A DNA stretch of 40,616 bases from an uncultured Clostridia bacterium (lineage in GTDB: Bacteria > Bacillota > Clostridia > Lachnospirales > CAG-274): contig CALWLD010000020.1 in the NCBI GenBank assembly GCA_944381435.1, positions 1 to 40,616 on the forward strand, written 5' to 3'. Every line of letters starts with the position of its first letter. The stretch's first letter is position 1. Shown here one piece after another: positions 34,031 to 40,616 of the stretch. The translations under genes and the position numbers were made by a program. Below the pieces are notes generated by a model. It had not been told where the DNA came from. It ran no database searches and was given only the letters and a program-made list of their open reading frames with translations.

Positions 34031-34972
34031 TTATTTATTACCCATTAAAGCATCAAATTCACTAACAAGCTCATCTATAATTTCTTTACTGCTTTGTCTT
34101 TTTGATACCATACCAGCAATTTGCCCTGCCATTACAGAACCGTTTTCCACATCGCCTTCTTTAACAGCTTTTTGTAAGGTACCAGCACCAAGCTTTTCTA
34201 TTCTTTCAATATCAGGTGTTTCTTTTCTTCTTTCTTCAGCCTCTACTGTATCGTAAAGTCTTGCAAGCTTGTTTCTTAAAACACGAACAGGGTGTCCTGT
34301 AATTTGACCTGTAATAACTGTGTCTATATCTTTAGCTTTTATTACTTTTTCTTTATAGTTTTCGTGTATGTTACATTCGTTAGAAAGTAAAAACCTTGTA
34401 CCAACTTGCACACCTTCAGCTCCAAGCATAAAAGCAGCAGCACAGCCTCTACCATCTGCAATACCACCAGCTGCAATAACAGGGATATTAACAGCATCTA
34501 CAACTTGAGGCACAAGAGCCATTGTTGTAAGCTTACCTATATGACCGCCTGCTTCCATACCTTCAGCAACAACGGCTTTAGCTCCTATTTTTTCCATTTT
34601 TTGAGCAAGAGCAACAGATGGTATAACAGGGATAACTGCTATGTTATGCTCGTTAAATAAATCCATATATTTAGCAGGGTTACCAGCACCTGTTGTTACA
34701 ACCTTAACGCCTTCTTCACAAACAACCTTAACAACTTCATCTGCAAAAGGAGATAAAAGCATAATGTTTACGGCAAAAGGTTTATCTGTTAAAGCTTTTG
34801 CTTTTTTTATCTCTTCTCTTACAACCTCTCCTGGAGCATTACCACCTGCAATTATACCAAGGCCACCAGCGTTAGAAACACTTGCAGCAAGCTCACCGTC
34901 AGATATCCAAGCCATAGCCCCTTGAAAAATAGGGTATTTTATACCTAATATATCACATAAATTTGATTTCAT
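34031..34972 (-). CDS. fabK: Enoyl-ACP reductase II (FMN-dependent)
   Basis: A 313-residue TIM-barrel flavoenzyme of the nitronate monooxygenase/FabK family, which carries out the last step of each elongation round. It begins [37 protein letters not shown] and has [34 protein letters not shown] and [12 protein letters not shown] (FMN phosphate site). FabK-type enzymes are insensitive to triclosan. Start ATG follows AAGGTG by 5 nt. It is preceded by a 33-residue small gene rather than acpP. Confidence 0.96.
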   Translation of the reverse strand: MKSNLCDILGIKYPIFQGAMAWISDGELAASVSNAGGLGIIAGGNAPGEVVREEIKKAKALTDKPFAVNIMLLSPFADEVVKVVCEEGVKVVTTGAGNPAKYMDLFNEHNIAVIPVIPSVALAQKMEKIGAKAVVAEGMEAGGHIGKLTTMALVPQVVDAVNIPVIAAGGIADGRGCAAAFMLGAEGVQVGTRFLLSNECNIHENYKEKVIKAKDIDTVITGQITGHPVRVLRNKLARLYDTVEAEERRKETPDIERIEKLGAGTLQKAVKEGDVENGSVMAGQIAGMVSKRQSSKEIIDELVSEFDALMGNK

Positions 34973-34993
34973 ATTATCACCTTTTTAACCTTT

Positions 34994-35095
34994 TTATATT
35001 TTTGTAAATAAATTATATAAAATTATAGCAAGCCCGCTACCTAAAGCCATACCTACCATAATAGAAATTAATTTTTTTCTGTTGTCATCGTTCAT
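34994..35095 (-). CDS. Small membrane protein, 33 residues, between fabH and fabK
   Basis: ATG 35093-35095, preceded by AGGT 6 nt upstream and 7 nt after the fabH stop; TAA at 34994-34996, 21 nt before fabK. The protein starts MNDDNRKKLISIMVGMALGS, followed by a hydrophobic stretch GLAIILYNL and a basic FTKI end: a charged cytoplasmic head and one glycine-containing transmembrane helix. The tight operon packing and non-random amino acid order support a real gene. Function unknown. Confidence 0.6.
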   Translation of the reverse strand: MNDDNRKKLISIMVGMALGSGLAIILYNLFTKI

Positions 35096-35102
35096 ATTAT
35101 AC

Positions 35103-36077
35103 CTATATTTGAACAAGCATAGATGCCCAAGTAAGGCCACCGCCAAAGCCTGTTATTATTATTTTATCACCTTTTTGCAAAAGCTTATTTTTTGACATTT
35201 CAGCAAGAGCAATAGGTATACTAGCAGCCGATGTGTTTCCATAGGTTTGTAAATTTAGGTAAAATTTATCTAAAGATACACCAAGCTTTTTAGCTACCAC
35301 CTCAACAATACGGCTGTTTGCCTGATGAGGCACTATATATTTAACATCATCTAATGTAATGTTTGCCTTTTTTAAAATTTCATTTACGCTTTTAGGTACT
35401 GTTTTTGTAGCAAAGTTAAAAACATCTCTACCGTTCATTTGTAAATAAAAATCTTCTTCTTCTTTTTCTTCTGTGAAAGGATTAACATTAGGTATTTTAC
35501 CGCCTGTTATAGCTTTAAAAGATGTACCATCTGCTTTTAAATCTTCTGATAAAATGCTGTTATAATCTTTGCTAGCAGTTAATAAAGCACCCCCTGAGCC
35601 ATCGCCAAATAAAACGCAAGTGCCTCTGTCTTTCCAATCTATAAGCTTAGATAAGGTTTCTGCTCCTATAACAATAGCGTTTTTATATAAGCCAGATTTT
35701 AAAAATTTATCTGCAACAGATAAGGCGTATACAAAGCCTGAGCAAGCTACGTTTATATCAAATGCTAAAGCATTTTTAGCTCCTATGTTGCCTTGGACTA
35801 TACAAGCCGTAGATGGTGTTAAATAGTCAGGTGTTATAGTAGCTACTATGATAATGTCTATATCTTCTGCAGATACGTTATTGTTTTCTAATAGTTTTTT
35901 GGCTACGTTTATAGCAAAATCTGATGTGTTTTCTTTTGTAGATAAGCATCTTTTAGATATGCCTGTTCTTGTGTAAATCCATTCATCTGATGTATCTACC
36001 AATTTAGAAAGCTCATCATTAGTTATAGAGTTTTGAGGAACATAGCTTTCAAAACCAATTATTTTAGAATTAAACAT
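35103..36077 (-). CDS. fabH: 3-oxoacyl-ACP synthase III
   Basis: A 324-residue condensing enzyme that starts fatty-acid synthesis from acyl-CoA and malonyl-ACP. Triad: C112 in NVACSGFVYALS, His in VPHQANSRIVE, Asn in YGNTSAASIPIA; the C-terminal GFGGGLTWAS is conserved. Start ATG follows AAAGGAG by 7 nt. It follows fabT by 12 nt. Confidence 0.98.
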   Translation of the reverse strand: MFNSKIIGFESYVPQNSITNDELSKLVDTSDEWIYTRTGISKRCLSTKENTSDFAINVAKKLLENNNVSAEDIDIIIVATITPDYLTPSTACIVQGNIGAKNALAFDINVACSGFVYALSVADKFLKSGLYKNAIVIGAETLSKLIDWKDRGTCVLFGDGSGGALLTASKDYNSILSEDLKADGTSFKAITGGKIPNVNPFTEEKEEEDFYLQMNGRDVFNFATKTVPKSVNEILKKANITLDDVKYIVPHQANSRIVEVVAKKLGVSLDKFYLNLQTYGNTSAASIPIALAEMSKNKLLQKGDKIIITGFGGGLTWASMLVQI

Positions 36078-36089
36078 ATTTTTCTCCTT

Positions 36090-36539
36090 TTAAATATTTA
36101 TGCATTGCTTATGCAATATTTGGCTAACCCTTGTTAAAGTGCCATTAAAGATTTCTTTTTCCTGATTAGAAAGGTCTATAATTATAGATTTCATAATGTT
36201 TTCTCTAAACTTTTTATGCATTCTAAAAAGTTTTTTACCTTTTTCTGTTAAGCTAACATTTACAACTCTTTTATCGTTTAGAGATTTTTCTCTTTTAACA
36301 TAGCCTTTTTTTTCAAGGTTTGTAATAGAAACTGTTAATGTGCCTACAGTTATATCTAAATTTTTAGCTATAGAGCCCATATTTTTTGTTTTACTTTTAC
36401 CTATAGCCTCTATAGTTCTTATTTCTTTAGAAGACACATCTTTATACTTGTTGTTTTTTAAAAAAGCTTCTTCTAGTTTTATTATATCGTAAAAAACGCT
36501 AGATATAAGCCCTCCTATAGTATCTAAAGTTTTTTTCAT
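36090..36539 (-). CDS. fabT: MarR-family fatty-acid synthesis repressor FabT
   Basis: A 149-residue winged-helix regulator. Known FabT proteins repress the fab operon when bound to long-chain acyl-ACP. The DNA-binding domain spans about residues 35-100 (IRTIEAIGKSKTKNMGSIAK, then LDITVGTLTVSITNLEKKGYV and the wing REKSLNDKRVVNVSLTEKG). The first gene position before fabH is diagnostic for FabT. The start is ATG 36537-36539, 7 nt after GGAGG; an in-frame upstream ATA/ATG extension to 36590 would run through the operator and is rejected. Autoregulation is likely through the site at 36579-36591. Confidence 0.92.
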   Translation of the reverse strand: MKKTLDTIGGLISSVFYDIIKLEEAFLKNNKYKDVSSKEIRTIEAIGKSKTKNMGSIAKNLDITVGTLTVSITNLEKKGYVKREKSLNDKRVVNVSLTEKGKKLFRMHKKFRENIMKSIIIDLSNQEKEIFNGTLTRVSQILHKQCINI

Positions 36540-36578
36540 AAGATAGCCTCCATATACACATAGATATGTAAAAAATCT

Positions 36579-36619
36579 TTTGATAATCAAAGTATATTAT
36601 TACTTTTTAAAAACGTCAA
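36579..36619 (-). promoter_or_regulatory. fab operon promoter with FabT operator
   Basis: On the minus strand: -35 TTGACG (36614-36619), 17-nt spacer, -10 TATACT (36591-36596). The 13-bp palindrome TTTGATTATCAAA (36579-36591) begins at the end of the -10 and covers the start-site region. It matches the TTTGA-N3-TCAAA form of known FabT sites. Confidence 0.8.
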
Positions 36620-36716
36620 GTATTTTTAAATGTTTTTTTATAAAAATGTTTTTATTTTATAATTTATGTGTTAAAATATATAAAATGAAACATTAATTTT
36701 TAAACGAGGATACAAT

Positions 36717-37610
36717 ATGGAAAAGATAAAGCTTTATGCAAATGCAAAAATAAACCCTATTTTAGATGTTGTAGAAAGATTAGAAAATGGCTATCATAAT
36801 TTAGAAATGATAATGCAATCTGTAGATTTATCAGATACTATCATAATAGAAAAAACATTTACAAATGATATAAACCTAAAAACAAACATTTATTGGTTAC
36901 CAACAGATGAAAGAAACCTTGTATATAAGGTGGCTAGCTATCTAAAAGAAAATTATAACATAAAATACGGGCTGGACATAACCATAAAAAAGACAATACC
37001 TGTAGGAGCAGGGCTTGCAGGAGGCAGTGCCGATTGTGCTGCAACGTTGATAGGTATGAGAAAGCTATTTAAGCTTAATATACCTAACAAAGAGCTTTTA
37101 GAGATAGGTAAAAAATTTGGGGCAGATGTGCCTTTTTGCATAAAAAGAGGTACATACCTTGCAAAAGGTATAGGCGAGATACTAACGCCTTTAAAGCCTT
37201 TTCCCCATTGCTATATATTAATAGCTAAACCTCCTATTAGCATATCAACAGCATCTATATTTGGAGAGCTTAACCTAGCTGAGATAAATAAAAGACCAGA
37301 TATAGAAAAGTTTATTTATTATTTAGATAAGCAAGATATAGTAGAAATTAGCAAAAATTTATGTAACGTGCTTGAAAGTGTTTCTATAAAAAAATACCCT
37401 ATAATTGCAGATATTAAAGAAAATATGCTTAAAAACGGTGCTTTAGGTAGCGTTATGACAGGTAGCGGTTCAGCTGTTTTTGGTATATTTAAAAGCAAAA
37501 AACAAATGGCAATAGCTAAAAAAGATTTAGAAAGAGGTTTAAATCTAAAAGAAGTTTTTGCAACGAGACCTTTTAATACTACTTTTAAGCATAAAAATAG
37601 TTTACAATAA
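36717..37610 (+). CDS. ispE: 4-diphosphocytidyl-2-C-methyl-D-erythritol kinase
   Basis: A 297-residue GHMP kinase of the MEP isoprenoid pathway. Substrate-side AKINPILDVVERLENGYH, the glycine-rich ATP loop PVGAGLAGGSADCAATL, and the C-terminal GSVMTGSGSAVFGIF are diagnostic. Length is near the usual ~285. Start ATG 36717 is preceded by ACGAGGA, within 8 nt. It is divergent from fabT, with a possible -10 TATAAT at 36658-36663. The VanZ-like gene follows after 43 nt. Confidence 0.95.
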   Translation: MEKIKLYANAKINPILDVVERLENGYHNLEMIMQSVDLSDTIIIEKTFTNDINLKTNIYWLPTDERNLVYKVASYLKENYNIKYGLDITIKKTIPVGAGLAGGSADCAATLIGMRKLFKLNIPNKELLEIGKKFGADVPFCIKRGTYLAKGIGEILTPLKPFPHCYILIAKPPISISTASIFGELNLAEINKRPDIEKFIYYLDKQDIVEISKNLCNVLESVSIKKYPIIADIKENMLKNGALGSVMTGSGSAVFGIFKSKKQMAIAKKDLERGLNLKEVFATRPFNTTFKHKNSLQ

Positions 37611-37653
37611 TTGTATTTTGAAATATAATTATAAAGAACTGTTAGGAGGATAT

Positions 37654-38121
37654 ATGCAATTAAGTTTTAAAAAGATATTTTATTTATTAATTACAATATT
37701 TATTGTTTTGTTTATATTTTATAATTCTATGCAAAATGGGGAAAGCTCATCTGAAGCTAGCACAGCAGTTTTAAACCTTATAAATGATATGATAAAGGCT
37801 ATAGGCTTAAGCTTTAAGCTAGAGGGCTATTTTATAAGAAAGCTTGCACATTTTGTAGAATTTTTTATTTTTGGGTTATTTGTTATGCTAACTTTTAAAG
37901 AATTTACAAACAAAACTTTTAGCATAATAGGATTTCCTATGTTTTTTGCCTTGCTTATACCTGTTATAGATGAATTTATACAAATATATTCTCCAGGAAG
38001 AGCATCTTCTGTAAAAGATGTTTTGCTAGATTTTAGCGGGGCAATAACAGGCATAATTATAGTTTGTTTGTTTTCTAAAGTTAAAAAACGTAAAAAATAT
38101 AAATATAAATTAAAATTTTAG
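37654..38121 (+). CDS. VanZ-like membrane protein
   Basis: A 155-residue protein with four transmembrane segments. FYNSMQNGESSSEASTAVL follows helix 1, KLAHFVEFFIFGLFVML is the family core (HxxEFxxxG), and DEFIQIYSPGRASSVKDVLLDFSGAITGI is the DExxQxxxPGRxxxxxDVxxN/D signature. VanZ confers low-level teicoplanin resistance in Tn1546, but most homologues have unknown roles. The start is ATG 37654, 7 nt after TTAGGAGG; an in-frame ATG inside ispE (37558) lacks a ribosome binding site and is rejected. pcrA follows after 10 nt. Confidence 0.9.
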   Translation: MQLSFKKIFYLLITIFIVLFIFYNSMQNGESSSEASTAVLNLINDMIKAIGLSFKLEGYFIRKLAHFVEFFIFGLFVMLTFKEFTNKTFSIIGFPMFFALLIPVIDEFIQIYSPGRASSVKDVLLDFSGAITGIIIVCLFSKVKKRKKYKYKLKF

Positions 38122-38131
38122 GAGAAATACA

Positions 38132-40354
38132 ATGGATAAATTACTAGACAAATTAAATAATATGCAAAAAGAGGCAGTTTTGCAAACAGAAGGAGCGGTG
38201 CTTTTATTGGCAGGTGCAGGCTCAGGCAAAACAAGAGTTTTAACCCATAGGATAGCATATCTTATACAAAAAGGGGTAAGACCTTTTAACATTCTTGCAA
38301 TCACTTTTACAAACAAAGCTGCTAAAGAAATGAAAGAACGTGTTACTAACATTTGCGAAGAGGGAAACCAAGTTTTAGTATCTACCTTCCATTCTTTATG
38401 TGTTCGCATATTAAGAAGAGATATAGATAAAATAGGATACACAAACAGATTTACTATATACGATGCAGATGATGCAGAAAGGCTTATAAAAGAAATAATG
38501 AAAGAATATAAAATAAATGATGATTTATTAAGCCCAAAATCTGTTATAAACGAAATAAGCAGGCAAAAGGACAAGCTTATAACTGCTACAACTTATGCTC
38601 AAAATGTATCAGGAGATTTTAGAAAAAAACTAATAGCAGATATATACAGAGCTTATGAAGATAGGCTAAAAAGTAATAACTCCCTAGACTTTGATGACCT
38701 TATTTTTAAAACAATACAGCTTTTTGCAAATAACACCGATGTGCTAGATTATTATCAAGAGCGTTTTAAATACATTATGGTAGATGAATATCAAGATACA
38801 AGCACAAGCCAATATACATTAGTTAAAATGCTATGTAACAAATATAAAAATATATGTGTTGTAGGTGATGATGACCAAAGCATATACGGTTGGCGTGGAG
38901 CAGATATAAATAATATATTAGATTTTGAAAAAGATTTTAAAGGGGCAAAGGTTATAAAGCTTGAGCAAAATTATCGTTCTAGCAAGGTTATATTAGATGC
39001 AGCAAATAGCGTTATTAAAAATAACTTTGGCAGAAAAGATAAAAGCCTATGGACAGAAAATAACGAAGGAAGCCTTATAAACTATGAAAAATGTAATTCA
39101 GATAAAGAAGAGGCTAACTTTATTGCTAATACCATATTAAACAAAATAAAAGACGGATATGACTATAAAGATTTTGCCATATTATACAGAACAAACAGTT
39201 TATCTAGGATATTAGAGGAGCAACTTGTGTTTTTATCTATACCTTATAAGCTATACGGAGGCGTAAATTTCTACGGTAGAAAAGAAATAAAAGATATTAT
39301 CAGTTATTTAAAAATTTTAGAAAATCCAAGCGATGATATATCTTTAAAAAGAATAATAAATGTGCCAAAAAGAGGCATAGGTGATGCTAGCATATTAAAA
39401 GCTTCAGAATATGCACAAGAAAATAACATTTCTTTGCTAGAGGCTTTAGCTAACGCAGATAAAATAGAAGGCTTAGGCAGAAAAACAAAGGCTGTTTCAG
39501 ATTTTTATAGCCTTATTGAAAAATTTATAGAAAAAAGCAAAAGTTTATCCATTGCCGATTTGATAGATTACATATTAGAAGAAACAGGATATATAGAAGA
39601 GCTTAGAAAAGAGGACACAGAAGAAGCTTATGGCAGGATATCAAACCTAGAAGAGTTTGTAAGCAAGGCGGTAGAATACGAAGAAAACATTGAAAACGAA
39701 GAAGAAAGCCTTACATCTTTTCTAGAAGAAATATCTTTAGTTGCAGATATAGACAATATGGAAGAAGGGGACAACGTTGTTACCCTTATGACCCTACATA
39801 GCTCTAAAGGTTTAGAATTTCCTGTTGTTTTTATAGTTGGCTTTGAAGAAGGCATTTTCCCTACATACCGTGCCTTAACATCTCCAAACCCTTCTGATAT
39901 AGAAGAAGAAAGAAGGCTTTTATATGTTGGCATAACAAGGGCAAAGCAAGAGCTTTTTATAACAAATGCAAAATCAAGGTTACAACACGGTAGATACATA
40001 AGCAATGCTCCTTCTTCTTTCTTTAAGGAAATTCCAACACATCTTTTAAATATTAAAGAAAAAGAAAACAAACCTAAAAGTTTTTCGTTTAAAATAGAAG
40101 AAAGTGAATCAAGCTACAGACCAACACCTAAATATAAGCCTAACATAGCTGCTTATACTAAAAGAGAAATACCTGCTCCTAAAAATGTAGTTTTAGATTT
40201 TACAGTGGGTGATATGGTTAGACATTTTAAATTTGGCGTTGGAAAAGTTTTAAAAATTGACCCTGCTGGAGCAGACTATGAAGTTACTATAGAATTTGAA
40301 AACCTAGGGGTTAAAAAGTTAATGGCTAATTTATCTAAGCTTAAAAAGGCGTAA
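38132..40354 (+). CDS. pcrA: ATP-dependent DNA helicase PcrA/UvrD
   Basis: A 740-residue superfamily 1A 3'-5' helicase for repair and removal of recombination and transcription blocks. Motifs in order: Q-motif LNNMQKEAV, Walker A GAGSGKT (28-34), FTNKAAKEM, DEYQDTS (motif II), VVGDDDQSIYGWRGAD (III), EQNYRSS (IV), TLHSSKGLEFPVVF (V), and RRLLYVGITRAK (VI). The C-terminus from FTVGDMVRHFKFGVGKVL is the Tudor-like RNA-polymerase-binding module of PcrA. Length is typical (720-750). Start ATG follows AGGAG by 7 nt. Although the vanZ-like gene is only 10 nt upstream, no functional link is implied. Confidence 0.97.
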   Translation: MDKLLDKLNNMQKEAVLQTEGAVLLLAGAGSGKTRVLTHRIAYLIQKGVRPFNILAITFTNKAAKEMKERVTNICEEGNQVLVSTFHSLCVRILRRDIDKIGYTNRFTIYDADDAERLIKEIMKEYKINDDLLSPKSVINEISRQKDKLITATTYAQNVSGDFRKKLIADIYRAYEDRLKSNNSLDFDDLIFKTIQLFANNTDVLDYYQERFKYIMVDEYQDTSTSQYTLVKMLCNKYKNICVVGDDDQSIYGWRGADINNILDFEKDFKGAKVIKLEQNYRSSKVILDAANSVIKNNFGRKDKSLWTENNEGSLINYEKCNSDKEEANFIANTILNKIKDGYDYKDFAILYRTNSLSRILEEQLVFLSIPYKLYGGVNFYGRKEIKDIISYLKILENPSDDISLKRIINVPKRGIGDASILKASEYAQENNISLLEALANADKIEGLGRKTKAVSDFYSLIEKFIEKSKSLSIADLIDYILEETGYIEELRKEDTEEAYGRISNLEEFVSKAVEYEENIENEEESLTSFLEEISLVADIDNMEEGDNVVTLMTLHSSKGLEFPVVFIVGFEEGIFPTYRALTSPNPSDIEEERRLLYVGITRAKQELFITNAKSRLQHGRYISNAPSSFFKEIPTHLLNIKEKENKPKSFSFKIEESESSYRPTPKYKPNIAAYTKREIPAPKNVVLDFTVGDMVRHFKFGVGKVLKIDPAGADYEVTIEFENLGVKKLMANLSKLKKA

Positions 40355-40363
40355 GAATATATA

Positions 40364-40531
40364 CAGACTGGAGACAAAATAATATTAAAACCTATTACCA
40401 TAAATACTTAAGTAATTAAGGGTTCTAGGGCAAAGCCCTAGAAAAAGGGTGGTGGGTGGGAATAGATAGTTTCTACCATCTCGCCTTTATCTAAAATATC
40501 AAAATTACAAAACGAGTTTGTAGACTTTGTA
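40364..40531 (+). repeat. Mosaic intergenic element, copy 8
   Basis: Plus orientation, 10 nt after the pcrA stop. CAGACTGGAGACAAAATAAT start, hairpin TTCTAGGGC/GCCCTAGAA, core AGGGTGGTGGGTGGG, ATAGATAGTTTCTACCATCT and CGCCTTTATCT right half, ends GTAGACTTTGT. It aligns closely over its whole length with the minus strand of copy 1. Confidence 0.85.
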
Positions 40532-40540
40532 TTAACTTCA

Positions 40541-40616
40541 TATAAAAACAAGTTTTTTAAAATTAAGGAAATATATTTTTATATAAAAACAAGTTTTTTA
40601 AAATTAAGGAAATATA
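40541..40616. repeat. 41-bp tandem direct repeat at window end
   Basis: The 35-nt segment beginning TATAAAAACAAGTTTTTTAA occurs at 40541-40575 and again, identically, at 40582-40616, giving a 41-bp period. Each unit contains AAAAAC-AA-GTTTTTT, a short hairpin. The array runs to the window edge and may continue. Confidence 0.9.

Noticed and set aside
37654..38121. Glycopeptide resistance determinant
   Set aside because: VanZ-like proteins are widespread in Clostridia without resistance, and no vanA/vanH/vanX-type genes are nearby.
40541..40616. Short direct repeats as the start of a CRISPR array
   Set aside because: The spacer between identical copies is only 6 nt and AT-rich, no cas genes are nearby, and the period of 41 fits a plain tandem repeat.

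Overview
This window comes from a very AT-rich Gram-positive genome. AUA and AGA/AGG codons are used freely, Shine-Dalgarno sequences are strong (AGGAGG or AAGGTG), and the fatty-acid cluster is of the FabT/FabK type. A dipicolinate synthase subunit points to an endospore-forming lineage. The best inference is an anaerobic member of class Clostridia, possibly Lachnospirales-like; no rRNA or tRNA is present to place it further.

Layout. (1) 166-6093 is a carbohydrate module. On the minus strand are a GH38-like glycosidase, a GntR/UTRA repressor and a long class I mannose-6-phosphate isomerase. A ROK sugar kinase is divergent. The shared 107-nt intergenic region holds two back-to-back promoters that use the same palindromic -35 hexamer, with a 16-bp palindromic operator candidate. 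(2) 6204-8372 has a GNAT acetyltransferase and glucose-6-phosphate isomerase, which would feed mannose-derived fructose-6-P into central metabolism. (3) 8803-13430 is a plus-strand gene string: a YkvI-like permease, a membrane-anchored DUF5711-like protein with a repetitive Thr/Glu/Lys tail, CvpA, YigZ and YebC/PmpR. (4) 13667-17071 (minus) holds an unrecognised, extremely AT-rich exported protein followed upstream by two radical SAM enzymes. Divergent from it, 17215-21620 (plus) holds a heterodimeric ABC exporter and DpaB. (5) 21985-24891 (minus) has an M29 aminopeptidase and oligoendopeptidase F. (6) 25228-36539 (minus) is the fatty-acid synthesis cluster fabT-fabH-(33-aa ORF)-fabK-(45-aa ORF)-fabD-fabG-fabF-accB // fabZ-accC-accD-accA, followed by pncA and a NUDIX gene. 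A FabT-type operator overlaps the -10 of its promoter. acpP is absent from its usual place. (7) 36717-40354 (plus) has ispE, a VanZ-like gene and pcrA.

The most distinctive feature is a mosaic family of about 150-200 bp intergenic elements: eight copies at six sites. They share AGACTGTAGACAAA-type ends, a G-rich core (GGGTGGTGGGTGGG type) and interchangeable left and right halves. They lie against intrinsic-terminator hairpins. One pair splits the fatty-acid cluster between accB and fabZ, and one appears to have landed inside the pgi terminator, leaving a 9-bp direct repeat.

A second theme is translation initiation. Three minus-strand reading frames have a strong Shine-Dalgarno sequence at normal distance from AUU or AUA rather than AUG/GUG/UUG. 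No single obviously new defence or biosynthetic system stands out. The best candidates for undescribed biology are the repeat family, the small proteins in the fab operon, and the two-radical-SAM/exported-protein module.
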